Assembly (NCBI GenBank): GCA_964502145.1
Contig: CAZCVI010000001.1
Coordinates: 248,001-312,000 of the forward strand
From: CAZCVI01 sp964502145
GTDB taxonomy: Bacteria > Acidobacteriota > Aminicenantia > UBA2199
Direction of reading: 5' to 3'
DNA: 64,000 bases
The translations under genes were made by a program, and so were the position numbers. Below the pieces are notes generated by a model. The model was not told the DNA's origin and did no database searches. It saw only the letters and a list, made by a program, of their open reading frames with translations. The number at the start of each line of letters is the position of its first letter. Position 1 is the first letter of the stretch. This document shows, in pieces, positions 7,899 to 16,362 of this stretch.

Positions 7899-9941
7899 TT
7901 ACTCCTCCTTTTTCCAATTGTTCAATACATCCCGGATAATTCCGGCTACTTCCCGTTGGATGACGGGTTTCATAATAAAAGCACTTATGCCAGTCTTGAT
8001 GGCAGCCTCCCGGTTGAGGGTATCGCTAAAACCGATGGACAACACGACGGGAATAGTGGGTTTGATCTTTAAAATTTCGCTGGCCAGATGGATACCGGCC
8101 ATATCGGGCATGTTTTGGTTGACAATGATGAGATCGAAGATTTCGGTATCGGCGCGGAACATATCAAGGGCTTCAATACATTTGGAAGCAGCCATGACAT
8201 GGTATCCCAGGGGTTCAAGAATTTCTTGTTGGATATGGATCATGTGGTTCTCGTCTTCCACCAATAGAATACGTTCATTCCCACTGGGTAGTGCGTCTCT
8301 GTAAGGGGTTTTAGGACGGGAATTGGCGTTGGTTTTGGAAGCTGAATCAATACGGGGTAGATAGAGATAAAAGGAAGTTCCTTTATCTGGTTCGGTTTGA
8401 ACGGCAATATCGCCACCGAGGGTTTTTACAATGCCATAGATGACGGCCAACCCGAGGCCGCTGCCTTCACCGGTGGCCCTTGTCGTGAAATAAGGTTCAA
8501 AAATCCGTTCGGCCACATCTTTTCCCATACCGTGACCCGTATCTTTCACGGTTAACTTGATATAGGGGCCGGGGAGTGCATTTTTTAAGCCGGGGTAGCC
8601 AGTGGGTGGAATATCGATTTTCTCTAGGCCGAGTTCTAATATGCCACCGCTATCTCGCATGGCATAGATGGCATTGGAACAAAGATTAACGAGAACTTGG
8701 CGAAGTTGGGTAGGATCACCCATGACGATACCGGCATCGGTCTCAATATAATCCTTGATCGTGATATAATTGGGTAGGGAGGTGCGCAGGTCGCTTAGCA
8801 CTTGGTTGGCAATCTGGGAAATGCACACGGGTTCGCGGTTTTCATCGCCTTGGCGGCTGAAAGTAATGATTTGATTAACGAGTTCTCGGGCGCGATCGGC
8901 GGCGTCCAGGACATGTTTTAAATTGTGCGCGGGGGAACTCTCAACTGGCATATCATCCATGACCAATTCTGTATAACCGCGGATGATGGCGAGGATATTG
9001 TTGAAATCATGGGCAATGCCACCGGCGAGTGTACTGATTGCCTCTATTTTCTGGGCTTGTCTGAGGTAACTTTCAGCCTCTTTGCGCCGGGTGATATCGC
9101 GGAGAATGCCCTGGGTAGCTATGCCCCCTTTATAGGGAATAAAGGTCACGGAAGCTTCTACTTCCAATTGGCGACCGTCGCGTGTCAGGGCGGTAAACTC
9201 ATATTTGGAATCAACGGGTTGGCCGAGGGCTATTTTGCGGTAGCGTTCCTCGATAAATGGACGGCTTGAGTGGGCGACTAACTGCATGAAATCAAAATCT
9301 GGGCGGCGCACACTCTCTTCTGTCACGGCAAGCATCTCTAAAAATTTCTGATTGACGATCTCGAATTTACGATTGAAGAGCAAGTAAATTCCGTCATTGG
9401 AAGATTGGATCAATTGTCGGTACTTTTCCTCGCTTTGGCGGAGTTCTTCTTCGATTCGTTTGCGTTCTTCCAGTTCGGCTTCCAGGGCGCGGGTGCGTTG
9501 GGAAACGGTTTTTTCCAGTAATTCATTTTGATTGAGCAAACGTTCATCGGTTTCTTTGAGGCGCAACATGGTATTAATATGGTACTGAAGTTCTTGGTCG
9601 TCCACTGGTTTTGACAGGAAGATATCAACGGCTTCATCTAATTCTCGTGGTAGGGGTGGGGATTCATCGGAATTGCCGTTAAAATGGCAAATCATCAGAG
9701 GAATATGACTGGTGGTTTGCGAGGTTTTTAATATTCGGCACACCTGGTTCCGTTTTTTTTCATCGACGGGACGTGTATTCCCAAAAACAATGGCGTCGGG
9801 CTTCCGTAATTGGGCTTCGGCTAAGCCTTCTTCCCAAGAATAAGCGGGAACGACTTTTATGCCGGGGAACAGTTGTTTTAATCGTTCCACAAATCCAGTT
9901 AGGGAGGCTTCCTGGTGATGTATGGCTAATATTTTTTGCAT
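7899..9941 (-). CDS. Hybrid sensor histidine kinase with two degenerate receivers
   Basis: 680 residues, no membrane segment, so cytoplasmic. Order: receiver-like domain (about 1-125), coiled coil (about 140-165), PAS (about 175-290), HisKA with GGIAHDFNNILAIIRGYTEL (about 310), HATPase with NAIYAM, DTGHGM and GSGLGLAVI boxes (about 400-520), and a C-terminal receiver. In both receivers the phosphoacceptor Asp position reads Asn (IVFGNTRP; LIIVNQNMPD), so neither should be phosphorylated normally. Start set at 9941, where AAAGGA precedes the MQKILAIHHQ methionine. The adjacent receiver gene is the probable partner. The signal is unknown. Confidence 0.9.
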   Translation of the reverse strand: MQKILAIHHQEASLTGFVERLKQLFPGIKVVPAYSWEEGLAEAQLRKPDAIVFGNTRPVDEKKRNQVCRILKTSQTTSHIPLMICHFNGNSDESPPLPRELDEAVDIFLSKPVDDQELQYHINTMLRLKETDERLLNQNELLEKTVSQRTRALEAELEERKRIEEELRQSEEKYRQLIQSSNDGIYLLFNRKFEIVNQKFLEMLAVTEESVRRPDFDFMQLVAHSSRPFIEERYRKIALGQPVDSKYEFTALTRDGRQLEVEASVTFIPYKGGIATQGILRDITRRKEAESYLRQAQKIEAISTLAGGIAHDFNNILAIIRGYTELVMDDMPVESSPAHNLKHVLDAADRARELVNQIITFSRQGDENREPVCISQIANQVLSDLRTSLPNYITIKDYIETDAGIVMGDPTQLRQVLVNLCSNAIYAMRDSGGILELGLEKIDIPPTGYPGLKNALPGPYIKLTVKDTGHGMGKDVAERIFEPYFTTRATGEGSGLGLAVIYGIVKTLGGDIAVQTEPDKGTSFYLYLPRIDSASKTNANSRPKTPYRDALPSGNERILLVEDENHMIHIQQEILEPLGYHVMAASKCIEALDMFRADTEIFDLIIVNQNMPDMAGIHLASEILKIKPTIPVVLSIGFSDTLNREAAIKTGISAFIMKPVIQREVAGIIRDVLNNWKKEE

Positions 9942-10029
9942 GTTTTTTCCTTTCCCCGGGCAAAGGGTAGACTGCACGGATAACAGAGTCTGCGGACATG
10001 ATACATGAACGTTTTATACATATTGATAG

Positions 10030-10058
10030 ATTTTACACTAATTTCGCGTTCTTGTAAA
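10030..10058 (-). promoter_or_regulatory. Putative promoter of the kinase/regulator pair
   Basis: Minus strand TTTACA (10058-10053), 17-bp spacer, TAAAAT (10035-10030), about 90 bases upstream of the kinase start. Confidence 0.5.
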
Positions 10059-10151
10059 TGGTTTTTTTTGTGTAGTTTATTTCTATTGGGTCTGAATTCA
10101 CGATTATGTTTATCGAAACATGTTGGCGTGAAAACAAACGCTTTTGGAGTT

Positions 10152-10319
10152 CCTGAATTCACTGCCAGTTCTTTGAGAGTATCATAAAATCAAGTGGGAG
10201 GAATGGGAATTATGGGAAGAATGGGAGGCATGGGAATTTTTTTTTTATCCCATAATTCCCATCATTCCCATCATTCCCATAATTCCCATTCCTCCCATTA
10301 AGTTGGCGGTGAATCCAGG
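10152..10319. repeat. Family A hairpin repeat element, copy 2
   Basis: Outer arms CCTGAATTCACTGCCAG (10152-10168) and TTGGCGGTGAATCCAGG (about 10303-10319) are near-perfect inverted copies. Inside are opposed arrays of TGGGAANNA-type 9-bp units around a T-rich loop. It occupies most of the divergent spacer between the kinase and the glycan operon. Confidence 0.85.
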
Positions 10320-10332
10320 AGTTGAGAAACTA

Positions 10333-10361
10333 TTGCGTAATAGGTCAAAAAATGCTACTAT
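10333..10361 (+). promoter_or_regulatory. Putative promoter of the glycosyltransferase operon
   Basis: TTGCGT (10333-10338), 17-bp spacer, TACTAT (10356-10361). Eight bases after the -10 box a four-codon frame (MNGE, 10370-10384) ends in an ATGA overlap with the start of the next gene. Confidence 0.5.
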
Positions 10362-10380
10362 TAGCGGTGATGAACGGTGA

Positions 10381-10878
10381 ATGAAGATGAATATGAATGA
10401 AGCAGAGTTGCTTAATGAGATTGGCCGGTTAAAAGCGGAAATATACGCGCAGAAAGAAGCGGTGGCATCACTGCGCGGGTTGGTCAAGGATGATATCGAG
10501 CGTGGCTACACGACGGACCTGTGGGAACTGTCGGCAAGAGAACTGGATAATGAGATGGGCAATCGTCTCTCTTTTCTGAACGATGATATGAATCCAAAAC
10601 CGGATGTGAACACGATTACATCGCATCGCCGCTATTTGGGTAAACTCGTGGTCTGGGTGAAACGGTTGCTGATGAAACTAGCGCGTCCTTATACGAATCT
10701 GGTATTGGAAAAACAACGGCGCTTTAATGAACAATTGGTGGCCTTTCATCTGGCCTCTTTTATCCGGTTTAGAGGAAATGAGGCACGCTTGCAAGGGTTG
10801 GAAGAAAAACTAAAAGAGATTGCAGAGGACCAGGAACTGTTGATGGATATGTTGAATACGACTGGGAGTCAGAAATGA
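10381..10878 (+). CDS. Coiled-coil protein of a surface-glycan cluster
   Basis: 165 residues, Glu/Lys/Arg-rich, with helical N- and C-terminal coiled coils (about 5-45 and 125-160). The middle has a SHRRYLGKLVVWVKRLLMKL segment followed by EKQRRFNEQLV. A similar S/T-H-R-x-x-L-G ... K-R-x-x-x-K pattern is known from N-terminal linkers of methyltransferases and glycosyltransferases in polysaccharide clusters; this gene is that piece without a catalytic domain. ATGA overlap with the next glycosyltransferase implies coupling and perhaps a scaffold role. Start uncertain among three nearby ATGs (10381, 10387, 10393). Function not known. Confidence 0.65.
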   Translation: MKMNMNEAELLNEIGRLKAEIYAQKEAVASLRGLVKDDIERGYTTDLWELSARELDNEMGNRLSFLNDDMNPKPDVNTITSHRRYLGKLVVWVKRLLMKLARPYTNLVLEKQRRFNEQLVAFHLASFIRFRGNEARLQGLEEKLKEIAEDQELLMDMLNTTGSQK

Positions 10879-12158
10879 ATGGGGCCATATTAAGGGAAAA
10901 GATAACGGCTATTGGGCATGAACGGGGTTTGCAAGCGGCGTACAACAGGTTGTTGCAGGCTGAAGTGGCGCTGGGGAAACGTGTACCTTCACTGGCGATC
11001 TATGATCACACGTGGCATATGATTGGGGGTGGCCAGAAATACGGGTTTACGATTGCCCATGCACTGCAAGAAATTTTTGATATCACATTGATTGCCAATC
11101 ATCCGGTAACGCGGCAAAATATTTTAGATTGGTATCATCTGGACTTGTTTGCTTGTCAGATTAAAATTATACCGCTGGCTTTTTTCGCTGCTTTTGATAC
11201 GAAACACCTGGACCCGGCGCGGGTCACGGTACGAACTGAGAACCCGTTTGATGTGATTGCGCGGGAGAGTGGCAATTATGATTTTTTTATTAATAATAGT
11301 ATGAATGAGAAAGTGTTCCCTTTGGCCAATGTGTCGGCGTTGGTCTGTCATTTCCCGGAGCGGCGGCCCAAGGATTATTTTTATGCGGATCGGTATACCT
11401 ATACTATATATAATAGTATATATACGGCGGGATGGATCGAGAAGAAGTGGAAATTCACGCCCCACAAGCATATTTACCCGCCGGTAGATATGGCACCGAC
11501 GGAAAGCGAAACCAATAAAACGAATCAGAAAGAAAACATCATTCTCTCGGTGGCGCGTTTTGAAGAGGGTGGCAGTAAAAAGCAGATGGAGATGGTGCAA
11601 ACGTTTTTGAAATTAAAACGCCGGTTCCCGGTGGTAATGAAAGGGTGGCGATTGGTGTTGGCGGGTGGGTGTGCGCAAGGGGAGACGAACACTTACCTGG
11701 GAACCATTGCAGATAAGATAAAAAAAAGCGCGACGAACGATATCGAGTTGTTGGTGAATTGTTCCGGGGATAAACTGAAAGAGATATATGGGAAAGCGCG
11801 TTTGTTCTGGCATTTATGTGGCTTGGACCACCGCGATCCGGCGATGGTGGAACATTTTGGCATGACTATTGTGGAAGCGATGCAAAACGGAGTGGTGCCG
11901 ATTGTTTACGATGGTGGGGGGCAACGGGAGATCGTGGAACAAGGTGTCTCGGGTTTTAGAGCCTTGTCAACTGCGGAGGTGATGAACTTCACGCTAACTC
12001 TGATTCGCGACGAGCCACTATGGGCACAAATGAGCCTCAAAACAAAAGAGAGAAGCGGTTTGTTCTCCAGGGAAAACTTTGAAAAAAATGTCAAAGAATT
12101 CTTCACGGCAGAACTTTTAAAATATACGGCCCAGGATCAACGGGATAGTTTGATTTAA
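10875..12158 (+). CDS. Glycosyltransferase family 4-like
   Basis: 427 residues, GT-B fold. The N-terminal half contains HMIGGGQKYGFTIAHAL, the donor/acceptor glycine loop often seen in GT4 enzymes such as Alg11. The C-terminal half has ILSVARFEEGGSKKQ and EHFGMTIVEAMQNGVVPIVYD, the classic nucleotide-sugar binding E-x7-E motif, followed by GGGQREIVEQGVSGF. It overlaps the coiled-coil gene by 4 bases and precedes a GT2 gene by 36 bases, so all three form one operon building a cell-surface glycan. Donor and acceptor unknown. Confidence 0.9.
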   Translation: MNGAILREKITAIGHERGLQAAYNRLLQAEVALGKRVPSLAIYDHTWHMIGGGQKYGFTIAHALQEIFDITLIANHPVTRQNILDWYHLDLFACQIKIIPLAFFAAFDTKHLDPARVTVRTENPFDVIARESGNYDFFINNSMNEKVFPLANVSALVCHFPERRPKDYFYADRYTYTIYNSIYTAGWIEKKWKFTPHKHIYPPVDMAPTESETNKTNQKENIILSVARFEEGGSKKQMEMVQTFLKLKRRFPVVMKGWRLVLAGGCAQGETNTYLGTIADKIKKSATNDIELLVNCSGDKLKEIYGKARLFWHLCGLDHRDPAMVEHFGMTIVEAMQNGVVPIVYDGGGQREIVEQGVSGFRALSTAEVMNFTLTLIRDEPLWAQMSLKTKERSGLFSRENFEKNVKEFFTAELLKYTAQDQRDSLI

Positions 12159-12194
12159 ATAAAACAAGAATATGAAAAGCAACAAGGTGACAGA

Positions 12195-13214
12195 ATGAGT
12201 CAGGACAATATACTGTTTTCAATAGTGATCTTGAGTAAGAATTCCATGGGTGTGATTGAGAACCTGGTGAACGCGATTCTCAGACAAGATTTTCCCTATG
12301 AATATGAAGTGATTTTTATGGACAACAGTTCGACGGATGGCACGGTGGATTATTTACAGAGCACGCCGTTCAAACATAAAAAGATTCTTCATGTGGCTGA
12401 AGGTGAATTCAGTCACAGTGGTACCCGGATGCGGGGTGCGCAGGAAGGGGTGGGGCAATACGTGATGTTTTTTACGGACGACATCATTCCAATCGGCGAT
12501 TTTTTCTTGCTGGAACTGGCCAAACCGCTATTGGAAGGAAAAGCATCGGCCACCTACGGGGTATGTCAAATTAACCCGGAAACCCATGATCCGGTTGACG
12601 CGTTTATTCATAATAACTGGTGGGAAGGGATTTATGATGTGATCGAACCGGTGTCCCAGTTCTGCTGGAACCATTTTACCCCGGAATTGCGGCGGCGGTT
12701 GTGTAATTTTGATAATTGTTCTTCCTGTATTCGCCGTGAATTATTGTTGGAATTAAAGTTTCCCGCTGTGCCGTATGGCGAGGACATGCTGTTTGCCAAG
12801 AAGTTGATCCTCAATAACCACCGGGTGGCGATCTCCAAGGGCGCGAAATTCTTTCATTGGCACAAGGTTAGTTTTACGTATCTGATGAAACGGATGTGTA
12901 TTGACCAGCACTTGAGTATCCCGGAGTTTGACATCTATTATATACGGCGCAAATTGGGAGTGCTTAAAGCGATTGTTAAACGGGTTCTGCATCGCACTTT
13001 CGTGGCTTTTTTCAAGTTGAAGATTCCCGTTGGCAAAAAATTCTACTGGTCTTTTTATAATATGAAAACGCTGACCGCGGATTTTTTCGGGAAATACATG
13101 GGTGTATTGGATGAAAATTCAGTGAAAGGGTTCTCACCGCTGAATAAGCGTCTGTTAAGACGAAAACAAGCGATAGTGGATCATATTTATAAAAAAAGCA
13201 TCAAGCGATATTGA
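12195..13214 (+). CDS. Glycosyltransferase family 2
   Basis: 339 residues, GT-A fold. The N-terminal catalytic domain shows VILSKNSMGVIENLVNAILR, VIFMDNSSTDGTVDYL (nucleotide-binding Asp) and MFFTDDIIP (metal-binding DxD-like pair); GEDMLFAKKLILN supplies the catalytic-base region. No clear membrane helix, so cytoplasmic or peripheral. AAGGTGA precedes the start. Third gene of the glycan operon. Rhamnosyl- or other sugar transfer is possible but not decided by sequence alone. Confidence 0.9.
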   Translation: MSQDNILFSIVILSKNSMGVIENLVNAILRQDFPYEYEVIFMDNSSTDGTVDYLQSTPFKHKKILHVAEGEFSHSGTRMRGAQEGVGQYVMFFTDDIIPIGDFFLLELAKPLLEGKASATYGVCQINPETHDPVDAFIHNNWWEGIYDVIEPVSQFCWNHFTPELRRRLCNFDNCSSCIRRELLLELKFPAVPYGEDMLFAKKLILNNHRVAISKGAKFFHWHKVSFTYLMKRMCIDQHLSIPEFDIYYIRRKLGVLKAIVKRVLHRTFVAFFKLKIPVGKKFYWSFYNMKTLTADFFGKYMGVLDENSVKGFSPLNKRLLRRKQAIVDHIYKKSIKRY

Positions 13215-13452
13215 TTGTCTTGGCAGCCAATTTATTGAAAATTATTTTTTAATTATTTTTTTGATGCCACAGGTCTGGATTAATAGCTATAAAATGGGAA
13301 AACGATGGTCATGCTCCCTTGCTATTTTTTTTTGAATGTGATATCTTAAGCAACGGATTAAAAAATTAGAACCAATGAGTTAGGAATATGGTCTATGAAT
13401 GGATTAGCTATTCAGTGTTGGATTATACGCGGCATGCAAACAGGAGAGTGAT

Positions 13453-13830
13453 ATGAAAAAAGTGTACACATCGGCGGCCCCCACTCCGGCGGGTCATTAT
13501 TCGCAAGCGGTTACGCACAATGGATTGGTTTATCTATCGGGGATATTGCCAGTTTCTGCTGCGGGAGAAAAACGAACGGGGTCGATTGAAGACCAAACAA
13601 AACAAGTACTGGAAAATATGGGCGCCATCCTCAAAGCGGCGAATAGCGATTTCAGTCTGGTGATCAAAACAACGGTCTATATTTCGGACATCTCGTTGTG
13701 GGATAGAGTGAATGAGGTATACGCGGAATATTTCGGGAAATCACGACCTGCCCGTTCTGTTATTTCCGCCCATGAACTTCATTATGGTTTCCAAATTGAA
13801 ATGGAAGCTATTGCCGCAGTGAAGGAATAA
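13453..13830 (+). CDS. ridA: RidA family reactive imine deaminase
   Basis: 125 residues, the standard length. RidA hydrolyses reactive enamine/imine intermediates released by PLP enzymes such as threonine dehydratase. The substrate-binding Arg lies in RPARSVISAH and the conserved Glu in EMEAIAAV near the C-terminus, both as in the RidA subfamily. The GDISGILP-like region (YLSGILPV) is conserved. An AGGAGA ribosome site precedes the ATG. Solitary gene. Confidence 0.92.
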   Translation: MKKVYTSAAPTPAGHYSQAVTHNGLVYLSGILPVSAAGEKRTGSIEDQTKQVLENMGAILKAANSDFSLVIKTTVYISDISLWDRVNEVYAEYFGKSRPARSVISAHELHYGFQIEMEAIAAVKE

Positions 13831-13839
13831 GAGAGAAGG

Positions 13840-13855
13840 GCGTATAATTATACGC
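13840..13855. promoter_or_regulatory. Perfect 16-bp palindrome
   Basis: GCGTATAATTATACGC, 10 bases after the ridA stop. It could be an operator-like site or small hairpin. Confidence 0.4.
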
Positions 13856-13911
13856 TAACAATGGCAGATAGTGATGTATTTCTTCGGTTGAGCTTCCAAT
13901 AGTGGGTGAAT

Positions 13912-14094
13912 CCTGAATCCACCGCCAAGTTTTAAAAAGAGCCACGGATAACCGTGGCTGACTGGACTATCTGGACGTACTGGACTTACTGGACAAGCTG
14001 GAAAAATCAAAGGTTTTGTGAAGTCCAGTAAGTCCAGAATGTCCAGTATGTCCAGATAGTCCAGTTTTTTCTGAAACTTGGCGGTGAATTTAGG
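13912..14094. repeat. Family B hairpin repeat element, copy 1
   Basis: Outer arms CCTGAATCCACCGCCAAG (13912-13929) and CTTGGCGGTGAATTTAGG (about 14077-14094) are inverted copies. Next inside is a GCCACGG/CCGTGGC hairpin, then TGGACNNNC 9-bp units (about 13962-14000) and their inverted array (about 14023-14064). The outer arms match those of family A. Confidence 0.85.
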
Positions 14095-14112
14095 GAATTT
14101 AGAGGGGTGATA

Positions 14113-14141
14113 TTGTCTTTTACCAAAAATTATTATATCAT
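14113..14141 (+). promoter_or_regulatory. Leaderless promoter of tsaD
   Basis: TTGTCT (14113-14118), 17-bp spacer, TATCAT (14136-14141), then only six bases to the tsaD ATG at 14148. There is no Shine-Dalgarno site, so transcription likely begins at or within a base or two of the start codon. Confidence 0.6.
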
Positions 14142-14147
14142 TGAAGC

Positions 14148-15185
14148 ATGATTATACTAGGTATAGAATCATCTTGTGATGAAACAGCAGTGGCTCTCAT
14201 TGAGCGGGGGGAACAGAACCGGGTTATTGGTGAACAGATCAAGTCGCAGATTCCATTGCATGCGATATATGGTGGCATCGTGCCGGAAATCGCTTCGCGC
14301 AGTCATTATGAAGCCATTGATCTGTTGACCCGCCAAGTATTGGAAAATGCCGGGTTGACTATTGGGGATGTTCACCTGATCGCTTTGACCCAGGGCCCGG
14401 GATTAATGGGCGCATTGTTGGTTGGTCTTTCTTTTGCCAAGGGACTGGGGTATGCCAATAACATTCCTGTGGTAGCAGTTGATCATATTCACGCCCACAT
14501 GGAATCTGCGTTTATTGATGCGCCTGATATCCAGTACCCCGTTGTATCCTTGGTAGTATCTGGTGGCCATACGACCTTGTTTTATCAACAGGGTAAATTC
14601 GCCGTGGAAGTACTGGCTAAAACCAGGGATGATGCAATTGGTGAAGTATTGGATAAAGTCGCAAAATATTTTGCTCTGGGGTATCCCGGTGGACCTATTA
14701 TTGATAAAATGGTAAAGGGGGGCGATGTTAAGCGCTTTCCTTTTACTTTTCCCCGTATGAGTGATGGGTCCGGTGATTTTTCTTTTTCCGGGTACAAGAC
14801 CGCTGTGATTCGTCGCCCAGAAGCGAAAGATATGGATACCAACAGCCAGGAATTCAAAGATTTAATGGCTTCTTTTTTGAATTCCATGGTGGATTATTTA
14901 TTGAACAAGACCCGGACTGGTTTGGAGAAAACAGGGGCCACATCACTTGTCGTGGCAGGGGGAGTGAGTCGTAATACATTGTTACGGGAGAAGTTCAGTG
15001 CGGCCTTTTTGGATTCCGGTGTGAAACTCTATCTGACCGCTCCCGTGTATTGTACTGATAATGCCGCCATGGTCGCGTGGTTGGGGTATGAAAAATTCAA
15101 ACATTACCCTTCTATTAATTACTATGATCACCATCTCAACTCCTATTCCCGCGCTCTGTTTAAAAACGGAGATCGGTACAGATAG
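14148..15185 (+). CDS. tsaD: tRNA threonylcarbamoyltransferase TsaD
   Basis: 345 residues. TsaD transfers the threonylcarbamoyl group from TC-AMP to A37 of ANN-decoding tRNAs. ASKHA-fold motifs are complete: MIILGIESSCDETAVAL at the N-terminus, GPGLMGALLVG, the metal ligands in HIHAHMES, VSGGHTTL, GEVLDKVAKYFALGYPGGP, and VAGGVSRN near the C-terminus. The ATG has no ribosome site but has a -10 box 6 bases upstream, so a leaderless message is inferred. Its pathway partner type (YrdC/YciO family) is the next gene. Confidence 0.97.
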   Translation: MIILGIESSCDETAVALIERGEQNRVIGEQIKSQIPLHAIYGGIVPEIASRSHYEAIDLLTRQVLENAGLTIGDVHLIALTQGPGLMGALLVGLSFAKGLGYANNIPVVAVDHIHAHMESAFIDAPDIQYPVVSLVVSGGHTTLFYQQGKFAVEVLAKTRDDAIGEVLDKVAKYFALGYPGGPIIDKMVKGGDVKRFPFTFPRMSDGSGDFSFSGYKTAVIRRPEAKDMDTNSQEFKDLMASFLNSMVDYLLNKTRTGLEKTGATSLVVAGGVSRNTLLREKFSAAFLDSGVKLYLTAPVYCTDNAAMVAWLGYEKFKHYPSINYYDHHLNSYSRALFKNGDRYR

Positions 15186-15189
15186 GTTC

Positions 15190-15218
15190 TTGATTTTTTT
15201 AGTAATTCCTATTATAAT
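15190..15218 (+). promoter_or_regulatory. Promoter of the YciO/Sua5-type gene
   Basis: TTGATT (15190-15195), 17-bp spacer, TATAAT (15213-15218), directly after the tsaD stop. Confidence 0.7.
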
Positions 15219-15252
15219 ATAACTTTATCAGGTCACGCTTAGGAGAAAGACC

Positions 15253-15870
15253 ATGGCTGTTGAAATGCAACAGATTTATACAGAAACACCCCATCAGAAA
15301 CTGATTGTTCACGCCGCAAAAATTTTGAAAAAAGGTGGAGTGATTGTTTTTCCCACGGATACTATCTATGGCTTGGCCGCAGATATTTTTAACCGGGAGG
15401 CGATTGAACGGATATTTAAGATCAAAAAAGTCTCCAATCACAAGCTCTTGAGCCTGATTTTTCCTGATTTGAAGCAAATCGGAGATTGGGTGCATGTGTC
15501 GAACACTGTTTTTCGTGTCATGCGTCGTGTTTTGCCTGGGAAATACACGTTTATTCTGCCTGCCTCCAAGGAAGTACCCAAATCGTTGCTGAATAATCGG
15601 CGCACTATTGGTATACGTGTCCCAGACAACGAGGTGTGCCGCCGTTTGGCTGAAGAATTGGGAAATCCCTTTGTCAGTAGCAGCGTGCCCAATGGTGTGG
15701 ATGATTTTTTTACCGACCCCGATGAAATCGCCGAACGTTTTAAACATGAGATCGACCTGATTCTGGATGCCGGTACCATGCCCAATTTACCTTCCACCGT
15801 GGTGGACTTTACCTGCGAACCACCCGAAGTGATACGCGAGGGAGCGGGTGATGTGAACGTTCTCTTTTAA
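15253..15870 (+). CDS. L-threonylcarbamoyladenylate synthase-like protein, YciO type
   Basis: 205 residues, Sua5/YciO/YrdC fold. KKGGVIVFPTDTIYGLAAD is the family N-terminal motif, and the KKVSNHKLLSLIFPDL lysine/arginine loop, FRVMRRVLPGKYTFIL and TIGIRVPDN segments resemble E. coli YciO more than YrdC/TsaC. TsaC-type enzymes make TC-AMP from Thr, bicarbonate and ATP for TsaD. YciO's own role is less clear, but its position right after tsaD suggests it may supply TC-AMP here. TAGGAGA precedes the ATG, and it has its own promoter. Confidence 0.88.
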   Translation: MAVEMQQIYTETPHQKLIVHAAKILKKGGVIVFPTDTIYGLAADIFNREAIERIFKIKKVSNHKLLSLIFPDLKQIGDWVHVSNTVFRVMRRVLPGKYTFILPASKEVPKSLLNNRRTIGIRVPDNEVCRRLAEELGNPFVSSSVPNGVDDFFTDPDEIAERFKHEIDLILDAGTMPNLPSTVVDFTCEPPEVIREGAGDVNVLF

Positions 15871-15930
15871 AAAAAAGGAATAAGATGAAGACCAGTTACC
15901 AGAGTAATAGCAGGAATAATAAAAAAAAGA

Positions 15931-15959
15931 TTGACTTCAAGCGAGATATTAGATATAAT
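15931..15959 (+). promoter_or_regulatory. Sigma-70-type promoter of rpoZ
   Basis: TTGACT (15931-15936), 17-bp spacer, TATAAT (15954-15959). It overlaps an upstream in-frame extension of the rpoZ frame, which helps fix the start at 15991. Confidence 0.8.
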
Positions 15960-15990
15960 CCCAAGTGTCACACTATCATGGAGGGTAATT

Positions 15991-16305
15991 TTGGAGAAAA
16001 GTAATATCGTAGATAGTAAATTTAGATTGGCTATTCTTGCAGCCAAACGGGCGAAGCAATTAGTAGGCGGAGCCAGAAGAAAAGTAGAATGTGAATCTGA
16101 TAATCCTTTAACTATCGCATTAAAGGAACTCCGTATGGGGAAATTAAAATTTCAGGTTTTTGAAGTAGAAGATGAAGCATTGACTGTCAATGATCTTCTT
16201 CCTTATGCCGCGTCAGTGCCGCTGTTACTTAGTTCGGATACTGGTCCCGATGAAATTAATGACGAAGAAGAAGAAGAGATTGATTTTCATCTCGATGACA
16301 TCTGA
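15991..16305 (+). CDS. rpoZ: RNA polymerase omega subunit
   Basis: 104 residues. Omega helps assemble beta-prime into RNA polymerase. The segment SKFRLAILAAKRAKQLVGGA and the later NPLTIALKELRMGKLKF match the conserved omega core (RF-x-L-V-x-A-A-x-R-A-R-Q and T-x-I-A-L-x-E-I). I start at the TTG at 15991 because GGAGGG stands 5 bases before it and the promoter -35/-10 boxes overlap the longer upstream reading. The acidic C-terminal tail is longer than in E. coli omega. Confidence 0.85.
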   Translation: MEKSNIVDSKFRLAILAAKRAKQLVGGARRKVECESDNPLTIALKELRMGKLKFQVFEVEDEALTVNDLLPYAASVPLLLSSDTGPDEINDEEEEEIDFHLDDI

Positions 16306-16362
16306 TATAATCTGCTATGATCTGATTCATTATCGTTCACCTGTTTCATGTCCCATTGATCA

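Noticed and set aside
15931..15990. Twenty extra codons at the rpoZ start
   Set aside because: They overlap the -35 and -10 boxes; the TTG at 15991 has a good ribosome site.
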